A DNA stretch of 53,735 bases from DASTHS01 sp035718085 (GTDB lineage Bacteria > Actinomycetota > Acidimicrobiia > Acidimicrobiales > Palsa-688), in contig DASTHS010000199.1 in the NCBI GenBank assembly GCA_035718085.1, positions 1-53,735 of the forward strand, read 5' to 3'. Below are positions 32,274 through 41,058 of the stretch, piece by piece. Positions within the stretch are counted from its first letter, which is position 1, and each line of letters opens with the position of its first letter. The notes under the pieces are model-generated. The model did no database searches. It saw only the letters and a list, made by a program, of their open reading frames with translations, and was not told the DNA's origin. The translations under genes and the position numbers were made by a program.

Positions 32274-33257
32274 ATGGCCAACCCGCCCGGCACCTCCCGC
32301 TGCGTCGACGCCTTCGGCACCCGCATCCACCTCGTCGAGCACGGTGAAGGCCCGGTGGTGCTCCTGGTGCACGGCTTCCCGGAGTCGTGGTACTCCTGGC
32401 GGCACCAGCTGGGCCCGCTGGCCGAGGCCGGCTACCGGGCGGTGGCGATCGACGTGCGCGGCTACGGCCGGTCGGCCAAGCCCCACGACGTGGCCGCCTA
32501 CGGGATGCTCGCCCACGTCGGCGACAACGTCGGCGTGCTCGACGCCCTCGGCGTGGAGCACGCGACGGTGGTCGGCCACGACTGGGGGTCGCCGATCGCC
32601 GCCAACTCCGCCCTGCTGCGCCCCGACCGGTTCCGGGCGGTGGCCCTGCTCAGCGTGCCCTACGCACCGCGGGGCGACCGGCGCCCGTCGGAGGTGTACC
32701 CGACGATGGTCGGGCCCGACGAGGAGTTCTACATCGCCTACTTCCAGGAGCCGGGTCGAGCGGAGGCCGAGATCGAGGCCGACGTGCGCACCTGGCTGCT
32801 CGGCTTCTACGTCGGCGCCGCGGCAGCGGCGCCCCGCCCCCCCGATGGCCGCAGCATCGCTGCGGTGCGCCGGGGCGGGAGGTTGCGCGACGCGTTCGGG
32901 GTGCCCGACACCCTGCCCGACTGGCTGGGCCCCGCCGACCTGGACTTCTATGTCGGGGAGTTCGAGCGCAGCGGGTTCCGGGGCCCGCTGAACCGCTACC
33001 GCAACGTGGACCGCGACTTCGACGACCTCACGGCGTGGCGCAAGGCGCCGATCGCCGTGCCGTCGCTGTTCGTCGGCGGCGACCAGGACGGGCCGACGGT
33101 GTGGGGCGCCCACGCCATCGGCCGCTTCCCCGAGACGATGCCCGGCCTGGTCGGCAGCCACGTGCTCCCCGACTGCGGGCACTGGGTGCAGCAGGAGCAA
33201 CCCGAGCGGGTGACGGACCTGCTGCTCGCCTTCCTGGCCGAGGTGGCGCCCACGTGA
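32274..33257 (+). CDS. Alpha/beta hydrolase, epoxide hydrolase-like
   Basis: A 327-residue alpha/beta hydrolase. The oxyanion motif HGFPESW is at 33-39, the nucleophile Asp103 is in VVGHDWGSP, and the histidine is in the late DCGHWVQQEQPERV. An Asp nucleophile with HGFP fits soluble epoxide hydrolases; haloalkane dehalogenases share it but usually lack the lid tyrosines, which seem present here (EEFYIAYFQEPG). It starts at ATG 32274 with no strong ribosome site. A 7-bp-stem hairpin follows its stop. It may process an epoxidised lipid or xenobiotic; this is inference. Confidence 0.85.
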   Translation: MANPPGTSRCVDAFGTRIHLVEHGEGPVVLLVHGFPESWYSWRHQLGPLAEAGYRAVAIDVRGYGRSAKPHDVAAYGMLAHVGDNVGVLDALGVEHATVVGHDWGSPIAANSALLRPDRFRAVALLSVPYAPRGDRRPSEVYPTMVGPDEEFYIAYFQEPGRAEAEIEADVRTWLLGFYVGAAAAAPRPPDGRSIAAVRRGGRLRDAFGVPDTLPDWLGPADLDFYVGEFERSGFRGPLNRYRNVDRDFDDLTAWRKAPIAVPSLFVGGDQDGPTVWGAHAIGRFPETMPGLVGSHVLPDCGHWVQQEQPERVTDLLLAFLAEVAPT

Positions 33258-33261
33258 TCAC

Positions 33262-33279
33262 CCGGCGGCGGCCCGCCGG
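33262..33279 (+). terminator. Hairpin after the epoxide-hydrolase-like gene
   Basis: CCGGCGG (33262-33268) and CCGCCGG (33273-33279) pair around CGGC, 4 nt after the stop codon. Flanking GATC pairs extend it with a bulge. No T-run. Confidence 0.45.
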
Positions 33280-33318
33280 ATCGTTCCGGGGGAGCCCGTA
33301 GGTGGGCAACGGCCGGGC

Positions 33319-33900
33319 GTGAGCCGCCCGCCCGTCGGCGCCCCCGACGACCCCGACGCCACCGTGCGGGCCGCGGTGCGCGGCTCGGCCGAGGCGGTGA
33401 CCGCCCTCTACCGCTGGCTGACGCCCGGACTGGTGCGCTACCTCGAGGCCCAGGCCCCCGGCCACGGCGACGACCTGGCCGCCGAGACGTGGATCTCAGC
33501 CGGTCGCACCCTCGCCGGCTTCGATGGCGATGCGGACGCCTTCCGCGGGTGGCTGTTCACCGCGGCCCGCCGGCAGCTCGTGGCCCACTGGCGTCGCCGG
33601 GCGGCACGACCGAAGGAGGTCGCCGACCTCGGCTCGCTCGGCCACGCCGCGGATCGCGCCGAGCTCCCCGAGGAGTCGGTCGTCGAGGCGATGGCCAGCG
33701 CCGAGGCGGTGGCCGTCATCACCCGCTCGCTGCCGCCCGACCAGGCGGAGGTCCTGCTGCTGCGCGTGGTCGCCGGCCTCGACGCGGCCCAGGTCGGCGA
33801 GGTGCTCGGCAAGCGGCCCGGAACGGTGCGGGTGGTGCAGCACCGGGCCCTGCAGCGGCTCAAAGAGGTGCTGGACGGGACGGCTGCGCTGCAGCTGTGA
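33319..33900 (+). CDS. ECF-type RNA polymerase sigma factor
   Basis: A 193-residue sigma-70-family factor of the ECF class. Region 2 covers about 15-85 (VTALYRWLTPGLVRYLEAQA, then FRGWLFTAARRQLVAHWRRR). Region 4 covers about 130-185 with the helix-turn-helix LDAAQVGEVLGKRPGTVRVVQHRALQRL split by the usual turn. It starts at GTG 33319; no other start fits. The membrane protein encoded 55 bp downstream is the likely partner that holds or releases it. Its targets are unknown and no clear autoregulatory -35 (GGAAC-like) is visible upstream. Confidence 0.88.
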   Translation: MSRPPVGAPDDPDATVRAAVRGSAEAVTALYRWLTPGLVRYLEAQAPGHGDDLAAETWISAGRTLAGFDGDADAFRGWLFTAARRQLVAHWRRRAARPKEVADLGSLGHAADRAELPEESVVEAMASAEAVAVITRSLPPDQAEVLLLRVVAGLDAAQVGEVLGKRPGTVRVVQHRALQRLKEVLDGTAALQL

Positions 33901-33907
33901 GCGAAAG

Positions 33908-33931
33908 GTCGGCGATGGCTGTAACGCCGAC
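33908..33931 (+). promoter_or_regulatory. Small hairpin between sigma factor and partner genes
   Basis: GTCGGCG (33908-33914) and CGCCGAC (33925-33931) pair around a 10-nt loop, between the sigma stop and the GTG of its partner. It could tune expression of the second gene. Weak call. Confidence 0.35.
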
Positions 33932-33955
33932 GGCGCCCGGCGCGATGAAAGGGAT

Positions 33956-34936
33956 GTGACGGACCTCCCGCTCGACCCCTTCACGGAGGAGCGCCTGCTG
34001 CGCGGGCACCTCACCGCCGCCGACGCCCCGCCGGGGTGGGCCGGCGTGGCCGACGTGCTGGCCTGCGCCGCGGCGCCAGGCCAGGTGCACGGCCCGTCAG
34101 GGGAGGCGGTCGTCGCTGCGGTGCTCGACGCCATGGCGTCGGCCCCGAGCCCCACCGGGCGACCCAGAAGGATGATCAGCAAGCTCAGGAGCGCAAAGGT
34201 GGCCGTCGCATCGGCGGCGGTCCTCATCGCCGCCGGCGGCGCGGCGGCGGCCGCCGGCGCCACCGGCAACCTGCCCTCCTTCGGGGAGGCCACGGTGCAC
34301 CTCGCCAGCTCTGGTTCGAGCGCACCGTCGTCGAGCGACGGGCCGACCACCAACGCCAAGAGCCCGACCCGCCGGGGCCTGTCGGCGGGCTCGGGCCGCA
34401 GCGCAGCGGCCGCCGACGGCCGCGACCCCGCCGGCACCCAGCCGGGCACGCAGGCGAGCGTGCCGGGCGCGGCGCCGGGCGTACTGAGCAACGGAGAGGG
34501 CATCACCGGCCTCTGCACCGCCTTCCTCGCCCGCTACGACGCCGGCGAGCGCGACTTCTCCCACGGCGACGGCGCCTTCGCCGAGCTGGTCAAGGCGCAC
34601 GACGACGCCGCCGGCACCGAGACGTTCTGCGCCGGCGAGCTGCGCGCAGCGGGCCAGGCCGTGCCGTCCGAGACCGGCGGCGGCTCGACGACGGGTGGCG
34701 GTGGCGCGGCGACGAGCGGCGACCAGGGCGCAGGCGCCGCCGAGCAGCACCCCAGCACCACGGGGCAGCACACCAGCACGACGGTGCGCCGCGACCCGAT
34801 CGTGCCCGCCCAGCAGCCGACCCCGGCGGCGACCGACCACCGGTCGGGTGTCCTGGCCGGTGTCCCGTCGAGCAGCACGCCCAGTGGGTACGACGGTGCC
34901 TCGGCGCCCGCCAGCGGTGCCGGTGGCCACCACTGA
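33956..34936 (+). CDS. Single-pass membrane protein, putative regulator of the ECF sigma factor
   Basis: A 326-residue protein. Residues 1-75 are a cytoplasmic helical part (ERLLRGHLTAADAPPGW begins it). One membrane helix follows at about 82-102, then a Ser/Thr/Gly/Ala-rich outer region. Within it a compact 45-residue helical patch holds two cysteines (GLCTAFLARYDAGERDFSHG to ETFCAGEL). The size and order (short inner domain, one helix, linker) and the place directly after a sigma gene suggest an anti-sigma-like role, but no zinc anti-sigma motif (HxxxCxxC) is present. It starts at GTG 33956, preceded by GAAAGGGA. The strong low complexity makes the family hard to name. Confidence 0.72.
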   Translation: MTDLPLDPFTEERLLRGHLTAADAPPGWAGVADVLACAAAPGQVHGPSGEAVVAAVLDAMASAPSPTGRPRRMISKLRSAKVAVASAAVLIAAGGAAAAAGATGNLPSFGEATVHLASSGSSAPSSSDGPTTNAKSPTRRGLSAGSGRSAAAADGRDPAGTQPGTQASVPGAAPGVLSNGEGITGLCTAFLARYDAGERDFSHGDGAFAELVKAHDDAAGTETFCAGELRAAGQAVPSETGGGSTTGGGGAATSGDQGAGAAEQHPSTTGQHTSTTVRRDPIVPAQQPTPAATDHRSGVLAGVPSSSTPSGYDGASAPASGAGGHH

Positions 34937-34944
34937 CCGGGGAC

Positions 34945-34974
34945 GGGGCGGGCGCCCTGGGGGACGCCCGCCCC
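34945..34974. terminator. Hairpin between convergent genes
   Basis: GGGGCGGGCG (34945-34954) and CGCCCGCCCC (34965-34974) form a perfect 10-bp stem with a 10-nt loop, between the convergent stops at 34936 and 34992. Likely serves both directions. Confidence 0.65.
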
Positions 34975-34991
34975 GGCCGCCGGGGGCGGCG

Positions 34992-35966
34992 CTAGCGGCG
35001 GACGCCTGTGGTGACGTCGTCGATGCGGGTGAGCACCTCTTCGGTGAGCTGGGGGAGCACGTCGAGGGCGGCCATGTTCTCGTGCACCTGCTCGACCCGG
35101 CTGGCGCCGGTGATCACGGTCGACACGTGGGGGTTGTGGGCGCACCATGCCAGCGACAGCTGCGAGAGGGTGCAGCCGATGCCGTCGGCCACGGCCTTGA
35201 GCTCGCGCACCACGTTCTGGCGCTTCGGGTCGGTGAGGCTGGCCTGCAGCCACTCGTAGCCGGGGAGGGCGCCGCGGCTGCCCTCGGGGATCCCGTCGAG
35301 GTACTTGCCGCTGAGCAGACCCGACGCCAGCGGCGACCAGGTGGTCAGGCCCAGGCCGATGTCGTCGTAGAGCCGGGCGTATTCCTGCTCGACGCGGCGG
35401 CGGGTGAGGATGTTGTACTGCGGCTGCTCCATCACCGGTTTGCGCAGGTGGTGGCGCTCGGCGACGTCCCAGGCGGTGCGGATCTCGTCGGCGGTCCACT
35501 CGCTGGTGCCCCAGTAGAGCGCCTGCCCGCGGTCGATCATGTCGCTCATCGCCCACACCGTCTCCTCGACGGGGGTGTCGGGGTCGGCCCGATGGCAGAA
35601 GACGAGGTCGACGTACTCGAGGCCGAACCGGTCGAGCGACCCTTCGATCGCCTGCCGGAGGTACTTGGCGTTGAGGGTGTTCTTCATGTTGACCACGCCG
35701 TCGTGGAGGCCCCAGAACAGCTTGGTCGAGACCACGTAGCTGTGGCGCGCCCAGCCCAGCTCGCGGATCGATTCGCCCATGATCCGTTCCGACTCGCCGC
35801 CGGCGTAGGCCTCGGCGTTGTCGAAGAAGTTGACGCCCGCCTCGTAGGCGGCGGCCATGCACTCGACGGCGCCGCCGCCCTTGAGCTGGGGGCCGAAGCT
35901 GACCCAGGACCCGAACGACAAGACGCTCACCTTCAACCCCGACGGGCCGAGACGGCGGTACTCCAT
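34992..35966 (-). CDS. Aldo/keto reductase, Kv-beta / YghZ-like
   Basis: A 324-residue NADPH-dependent aldo/keto reductase. The catalytic tetrad is visible: Asp49 and Tyr54 (FFDNAEAYAGGESE), Lys82 (STKLFW) and His125 (LVFCHRAD). The start MEYRRLGPSGLKVSVLSFG and the end VSTVITGASRVEQVHENMAA place it near the potassium-channel beta-subunit/YghZ branch. It starts at ATG 35966 with AGGAG 5 nt upstream. A TAGGGT element 30 nt upstream could serve as its own promoter. The substrate is unknown; relatives reduce methylglyoxal and similar aldehydes. Confidence 0.92.
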   Translation of the reverse strand: MEYRRLGPSGLKVSVLSFGSWVSFGPQLKGGGAVECMAAAYEAGVNFFDNAEAYAGGESERIMGESIRELGWARHSYVVSTKLFWGLHDGVVNMKNTLNAKYLRQAIEGSLDRFGLEYVDLVFCHRADPDTPVEETVWAMSDMIDRGQALYWGTSEWTADEIRTAWDVAERHHLRKPVMEQPQYNILTRRRVEQEYARLYDDIGLGLTTWSPLASGLLSGKYLDGIPEGSRGALPGYEWLQASLTDPKRQNVVRELKAVADGIGCTLSQLSLAWCAHNPHVSTVITGASRVEQVHENMAALDVLPQLTEEVLTRIDDVTTGVRR

Positions 35967-35996
35967 GTGATCTCCTCTGCTGGCGCGGACCGGGCG

Positions 35997-36002
35997 ACCC
36001 TA
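35997..36002 (-). promoter_or_regulatory. Candidate -10 box (TAGGGT) for the aldo/keto reductase
   Basis: On the minus strand TAGGGT fits TANNNT and overlaps the TAG stop of menE. It lies 30 nt before the ATG, leaving room for the AGGAG site. No -35 is clear. Confidence 0.35.
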
Positions 36003-37127
36003 CGGCAGGAGGGAGCGCTGCACCTTGCCGATGGCCGTCGTCGGGAGCACCTCGACCAACCGGAGCTCGCGCGGGGCGGCGAAGGGCGCCAGCTGGTCGC
36101 GCACCATGGCTCGCAGCTCGTCCAGCGACGGCGGCCCAGCAGGCGACGGCACGACCCAGGCGACCAGCTTCTCGCCCCACTCGGGGTCGGGGCGGCCAGC
36201 CACGGCGACGTGGGCGACGCCCGGGTGGGCCCGCAGCACCGCCTCCACCGGTGCCGGCCACACGTTCTCGCCGCCGGTGATCACCAGCTCCGACAGGCGT
36301 CCGTCGACCTGCAGCCGCCCGTCGCGGTCGAGGCGGCCGGCGTCGCCGGTGGCCAACCAGCCGTCCGCGTCGAGCGGAGACCACTCGCCCGAGGCGTCGC
36401 GGTAGCAACGCAGCAGCATCGGTCCGCGCAGCCGGATCTCGCCCGTGCCGGGGGTGAGGGCCACCTCGACCCCGTCGAGGGGCAGGCCGTCGTAGACGAC
36501 GCCGCTCCCGGTCTCGGTCATGCCGTAGGTGGTGACCACGTTGGGGGGGAGGTCACCCGGAGGGGCGGAGCCGCCGAGCACGACGGTGCGGAAGATCGTC
36601 GACCCGACCCGGCGCAAGGTGGTGGGCACCAGCGACACGAGCACCTCGGCACCGGCCGCAGCCCGCACCGCCGGCTCGTCGAAGCCGGGGAGCACGGTGA
36701 TCGGTGTGCCGGTGAGGACAGCCCGGGTGACCACCGACAGGCCGCCGACGTGGTTGAGCGGGAGGCAGGCCAGCCAGCGGTGGCGGTGGGGGTCCACCCC
36801 GAGGCGCGCACTGGTGGCCCGGGTCGACGCCTCGATTGCCCGGCGGGTCAGCACCACCCCCTTCGGGGCGCCCGTGGTGCCGCTCGTGGCGACGACCACG
36901 GCGTCGCCGTCGGTCACCGGGCGCCCGCCGGGCAGGTCGTGCTCGCCGTCGGGGTCGTGCACGGCTGCGGGCCGCAGTGCCCGGAGCAGTGCAGCGCGGG
37001 CCGGGGGTGCCAGGCGGCGGTCGAGGGGCAGCACGGCGTCGCCGTCGGCCCACGCCCGGCGGAGGGCCTCGACGAAGGCAGGGCCGCCGGGCAGGTCAAG
37101 GGCGACGAGGCGGGGCATCGGCCCCAT
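36000..37127 (-). CDS. menE: O-succinylbenzoate-CoA ligase (acyl-adenylate-forming)
   Basis: A 375-residue AMP-binding enzyme, short like actinobacterial MenE. It has the adenylation P-loop SGTTGAPKGV, LPLNHVGGLSVVTRA, TYGMTETGSG, the GWLATGDAGRLDRDG motif and the C-terminal lysine in TAIGKVQR. Its place beside menA, menD, menH and menF is the main reason to name it MenE, which makes o-succinylbenzoyl-CoA on the way to menaquinone. Sequence alone would allow another acyl-CoA ligase. It starts at ATG 37127; an ATG at 37118 is nearly as good. It is divergent from the GGDEF-EAL gene. Confidence 0.83.
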   Translation of the reverse strand: MGPMPRLVALDLPGGPAFVEALRRAWADGDAVLPLDRRLAPPARAALLRALRPAAVHDPDGEHDLPGGRPVTDGDAVVVATSGTTGAPKGVVLTRRAIEASTRATSARLGVDPHRHRWLACLPLNHVGGLSVVTRAVLTGTPITVLPGFDEPAVRAAAGAEVLVSLVPTTLRRVGSTIFRTVVLGGSAPPGDLPPNVVTTYGMTETGSGVVYDGLPLDGVEVALTPGTGEIRLRGPMLLRCYRDASGEWSPLDADGWLATGDAGRLDRDGRLQVDGRLSELVITGGENVWPAPVEAVLRAHPGVAHVAVAGRPDPEWGEKLVAWVVPSPAGPPSLDELRAMVRDQLAPFAAPRELRLVEVLPTTAIGKVQRSLLP

Positions 37128-37165
37128 TCTGCCGGCGGGTGCTCAAGTCGGCGGGTGGCGCGCCG

Positions 37166-40105
37166 ATGGGCTCGCGTGCGGATCGGCGGCCAACGCGTGC
37201 GTCGTTCGCGGGCCGCACCGTGATCCCGACCGGGTTGGCGGCGGGCAGCGACGCGGGCTCGGCCCTCGGCCGGGCGTTCGAGTCATCGGTCACCGGCATG
37301 GCCGTGGTCGACGACGACGGCCGGTTCACGGCCGTGAACCTGGCGCTGTGCCGGATGCTCGGCCGCGAGGCATCGGAGTTGCTCGGCCGGCGCACCTCGG
37401 AGTTCACCCACCCTGACGACCAGAACCTCAGCGCCGCCACCGTGCGGGCGCTGTTCCGCGACGGCGTCGAGACCGACCAGAGGCGCAAGCGCTTCCTCCG
37501 CCCTGACGGCAGCATCGTCCACGTGATCCGCACCGTCACGGTGCTGCGTGACGGCTGCGGCCGGCACACCGGCGCCCTCACCCAGATGCTCGACGTCACC
37601 GGCCTCACCGAGGCGGAGGGCGCGCTCCGCCACTCGGAGCTGCGCCTCGAGGCGCTGCTCGCCCAGAGCAGCGAGCTGACGGTGCTCCTCGACGAGCACG
37701 GGCGCGTCACCTACGCGTCGCCGGCCTCCGAGCGGATGCTGGGGCACCGTCCGGAGGTCGTGGTCGGCACCGAGGCCCTCAGCTGGCTGCACCCCGACGA
37801 GCTCGACCAGGCGGCGGCGGTGCTGGCCGACCGCCTCGCCGGTGGGGCGGACCGTGCGTCGGCGCCGGTCTACCGGGTCCGTCACAGCGATGGCACCTGG
37901 CGGCGGGCGGAGGTGCGCACCACCAACGCCTTCGACGACCCCGCTGTCGGCGCCATCATCGTCCACCTCCGCGACGTCACCGACGAACACGACTACCGCG
38001 AGGAGGCCGCCGCCGGCGCCGCACGCCTCGAGCGGCTGGTCGGGTCGGTGTGGGACGTGCTGACCCTGCACGGCGCCGACGGGCGCTGCCGCTATGCCAG
38101 CCCGGCGGTCACCGCCCAGCTCGGCTGGACCCCCGACGAAGTGGTGGCCATGGCGCCGTTCGCGCTCGTGCACCCCGACGACACGGCGCTGCGGGCGGCG
38201 TTCGTGGGAGCGGTCGGCGGTGGGGCGCCCGGCCGGGTCGACACCGTCCAGTACCGGATGCGCCACCGCGACGGCACCTGGCGGTGGGTGGAGTCGACGG
38301 TCGGCGACCGGCTGGCCGACCCGGCGGTGCGCGGGGTGGTCGTGGTCACCCGCGACATCGGCTCCCGGCGCCGGCGCGCCGCCCAGCAGGAGGCCGTCGC
38401 CGCCCTGTCGGGCCTGGCCGTGCGCGGCGAGGCCCTCGACGCGCTCTACCAGCAGGCGGTCGACGTGGTCGCCGCCGTGCTGGAGGTCGACGACGTCAGC
38501 GTGCTCGCCGTGTCCGACGGCGGCCGGTTCGAGTTGCTGTGCGCCCACGGTGCGCCCGGCGACGAGGCCGGCGCCGCCCCCCGGTGCGCCGTGGCCACCC
38601 GCGCCCTGGCCGCCGGTGGTCCGGTGGTGTGGAGCGCCGACGAGGCGCTGGCACCGTGTGACGGACGGCTCGACCTGCGCAGCGGCGCAGCTGCGCCGAT
38701 CGGCGGTGACAGCGGCCCGGTGGCCGTGCTCAGCTGCCACGGCACCGCCGAGGGCGCCTTCGGCACCGACGACCTCGCCTTCATCGAGGCCACGGCCAAC
38801 GTGCTGGCCGCCGCGACCCGCCGGAAGCACATGGACGAGGAGCTGCGCCGCCAGGCGTGCAGCGACGACCTGACCGGCCTCCCGAACCGCACCGCCCTGC
38901 GCGATCGGCTGGTGGCCGCCCTCGAGCACGGCAGCGCCGCCGTGCTGCTCATCGATGCCGACGACTTCAAGCTCATCAACGACAGCCTGGGGCACGCCGC
39001 AGGCGACCGCATCGTCGTCGCCGTGGCCGAACGGCTCTCCCGCAACCTGCGGAAGGTCGACACGGTGGGCCGTTTCGGCGGGGACGAGTTCGTCGTGCTC
39101 TGCGAGGGCGTGACGGCGTCCGATGCCGGGCGGGTGGCCGAGCGACTCCGCCAGGTGCTCACCGCTCCCCTCGAGCTCGACGGGCGCCAGATCTCGATGA
39201 CGGTCAGCATCGGCTACGTGGTCGCCCGCCAGGGTGCGGACCCCGACGACGTCATCGCCCGGGCCGACACGGCGATGTACGCGGCCAAGCAGGCCGGCAA
39301 GGATCGCGTCGCCCAGTTCGACGACGCCATGCGCCGCAAGGTGACCGATCGGCTCGCGGTGGCGTCGGGGTTGCGCCGGGCGGTGCAGCGCGACGAGCTG
39401 CGCCTGCACTACCAGCCGGTGTTCGACGTGCGCACCCAGCGCCTGGTGGGCGCCGAGGCGTTGCTGCGCTGGCAGCACCCCAATGACGGCCTGCTCGGCC
39501 CCGACCGCTTCATCGCGTACGCGGAGGAGTCGGGCCTGATCCTGCCGGTGGGGCGCTGGGTGCTCGAACAGGCCATGCGCCAGGCGGCGGCGTGGGCCGA
39601 CCTCGGGTTCACCGGGCGGGTGGCGATCAACGTGTCGGCCCACCAGCTGGCCGACGTCGACTTCCTCGGCACCGTGTGCGGCGCCTTGGAGGGCAGCGGC
39701 GCCGACACCGCCAACGTCGCCATCGAGGTCACCGAGTCGGGGGTGATGGCCGACCTGGGGCGCGCCGCCGACGTGCTCGGCCAGCTGCGCGCCCTTGGCC
39801 TGCACGTGGGCATGGATGACTTCGGCACCGGTCACTCCTCGCTGTCGTACCTGGCCACCCTGCCGTTCGACTTCGTCAAGATCGACCGGTCGTTCGTCGC
39901 CCGATCCACCATGGAGCGGCGCGCCGCCGCCCTGCTCGAGACCATCGCCACGCTGTGCCGCAGCCTCGAGCTGGCGTCGGTCGCCGAGGGCGTCGAGACC
40001 CCCGAGCAGCTCGCCGCCGTCGAGCGCCTGGGCATCGGCCAGGTGCAGGGCTACCTGCTCGGCCGCCCGCTGCCGGCGGAGCAGTTCCCGCTGGAGCTGA
40101 TGTAG
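37166..40105 (+). CDS. PAS-PAS-PAS-GAF-GGDEF-EAL cyclic-di-GMP signalling protein
   Basis: A 979-residue cytoplasmic sensor that could both make and break cyclic-di-GMP. Three PAS repeats lie at about 35-150, 155-275 and 285-405, each ending in a PAC-like DGTWR or DGSIV motif. A GAF-like domain (about 410-560) follows. The cyclase motif GGDEF is intact at 638-642, with an RKVD inhibitory site 5 residues before it. The phosphodiesterase EAL motif is intact (Glu764 in EALLRW), as are NVSA, EVTES, MDDFGTG and KIDRSF. No membrane helix, so it senses an internal signal. It starts at ATG 37166; an in-frame GTG at 37139 is possible. It sits between menE and menA; a link to quinone or redox state is speculative. 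Confidence 0.93.
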   Translation: MGSRADRRPTRASFAGRTVIPTGLAAGSDAGSALGRAFESSVTGMAVVDDDGRFTAVNLALCRMLGREASELLGRRTSEFTHPDDQNLSAATVRALFRDGVETDQRRKRFLRPDGSIVHVIRTVTVLRDGCGRHTGALTQMLDVTGLTEAEGALRHSELRLEALLAQSSELTVLLDEHGRVTYASPASERMLGHRPEVVVGTEALSWLHPDELDQAAAVLADRLAGGADRASAPVYRVRHSDGTWRRAEVRTTNAFDDPAVGAIIVHLRDVTDEHDYREEAAAGAARLERLVGSVWDVLTLHGADGRCRYASPAVTAQLGWTPDEVVAMAPFALVHPDDTALRAAFVGAVGGGAPGRVDTVQYRMRHRDGTWRWVESTVGDRLADPAVRGVVVVTRDIGSRRRRAAQQEAVAALSGLAVRGEALDALYQQAVDVVAAVLEVDDVSVLAVSDGGRFELLCAHGAPGDEAGAAPRCAVATRALAAGGPVVWSADEALAPCDGRLDLRSGAAAPIGGDSGPVAVLSCHGTAEGAFGTDDLAFIEATANVLAAATRRKHMDEELRRQACSDDLTGLPNRTALRDRLVAALEHGSAAVLLIDADDFKLINDSLGHAAGDRIVVAVAERLSRNLRKVDTVGRFGGDEFVVLCEGVTASDAGRVAERLRQVLTAPLELDGRQISMTVSIGYVVARQGADPDDVIARADTAMYAAKQAGKDRVAQFDDAMRRKVTDRLAVASGLRRAVQRDELRLHYQPVFDVRTQRLVGAEALLRWQHPNDGLLGPDRFIAYAEESGLILPVGRWVLEQAMRQAAAWADLGFTGRVAINVSAHQLADVDFLGTVCGALEGSGADTANVAIEVTESGVMADLGRAADVLGQLRALGLHVGMDDFGTGHSSLSYLATLPFDFVKIDRSFVARSTMERRAAALLETIATLCRSLELASVAEGVETPEQLAAVERLGIGQVQGYLLGRPLPAEQFPLELM

Positions 40106-40129
40106 CGCCCCTACCGACGGGGTCAGGGC

Positions 40130-40135
40130 TAGCGT
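40130..40135 (+). promoter_or_regulatory. Candidate -10 box (TAGCGT) for menA
   Basis: TAGCGT fits TANNNT and ends 8 nt before the GTG of menA, suggesting a leaderless transcript. No clear -35. Confidence 0.4.
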
Positions 40136-40143
40136 CGGGCGTC

Positions 40144-41058
40144 GTGCCCGCCGCCGCCGCATCCGACGCCCGGCCGACCCCCGACCGACCGTCGACGAAC
40201 CGCTGGGTGCTCGGGGCCCGCCCCCGCACGCTGCCCGCGTCCGCGGTGCCGGTGCTGGTCGGCACGGCGGCGGCGCTGGCCGGCGGACGAGTGGTGTGGT
40301 GGCGGGCGGTGCTGGCGCTGGTGGTGGCCCTCGCCCTCCAGGTGGGCACGAACTACGCCAACGACTACGCGGACGGTGTCCGGGGCACCGACGCCGTCCG
40401 GGTCGGCCCGCTGCGCCTGGTGGCTTCGGGACTGGCCTCGCCGGCGGCTGTGCGCGCCGCCGCGCTGGCCGCCTTCGGCGTGGCCGGCGTGGCCGGTCTC
40501 GTGCTGGCCGCGGTCGCCGGGTGGTGGCTGCTGGCCGTCGGCGCCGCCTGCATCGCCGCCGGGTGGCTCTACACCGGCGGTCCCCGGCCCTACGGCTACG
40601 CCGGCCTCGGGGAGGTCTTCGTCTTCACCTTCTTCGGGCTGGTCGCCACCGTGGGCACGGCCTACGTGTCGCTCGGCGCGGTGACCGCGTTGGCCGTGCT
40701 GGTCGCCGTGCCGGTGGGGCTGCTCAGCGTGGCCCTGCTCGTGGTGAACAACCTGCGCGACATCCCCGGTGACACGGCCGCAGGGAAGCGCACGCTGGCG
40801 GTGCGGGTCGGCGACGGCGGCACCCGCCGGCTCTACGTCGCCACCCTGGTGGTGCCCTACGCGTTCGTCGTGGCCGCTGCGGGCGTGGGGGGCCGGCCCT
40901 TCGCCCTCCTGGCGCTGTTGAGCGCCCCGTTGGCCGCCCGCGCTGGTCGGACCGTGCTCGGCGGCGCCGCCGGCCGTGCCCTGATCGCCGTGCTCGGCAC
41001 CACCGGTCAGCTGGTGCTGGCGTTCGGGGTGCTCCTGGCGGTCGGGGTGGCGGTGTGA
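40144..41058 (+). CDS. menA: 1,4-dihydroxy-2-naphthoate polyprenyltransferase
   Basis: A 304-residue membrane prenyltransferase of the UbiA superfamily that adds the isoprenoid tail to dihydroxynaphthoate. It has about eight helices and both Asp-rich motifs: NYANDYADGVRGTD and NNLRDIPGDTAAGKRTLAVR. The WVLGARPRTLPA start is typical of MenA. The frame opens with GTG 40144 right after TAGCGT. Its last 52 nt overlap the convergent menH gene, an unusually long tail overlap. It works with menD, menE, menF and ubiE in this window. Confidence 0.93.
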   Translation: MPAAAASDARPTPDRPSTNRWVLGARPRTLPASAVPVLVGTAAALAGGRVVWWRAVLALVVALALQVGTNYANDYADGVRGTDAVRVGPLRLVASGLASPAAVRAAALAAFGVAGVAGLVLAAVAGWWLLAVGAACIAAGWLYTGGPRPYGYAGLGEVFVFTFFGLVATVGTAYVSLGAVTALAVLVAVPVGLLSVALLVVNNLRDIPGDTAAGKRTLAVRVGDGGTRRLYVATLVVPYAFVVAAAGVGGRPFALLALLSAPLAARAGRTVLGGAAGRALIAVLGTTGQLVLAFGVLLAVGVAV

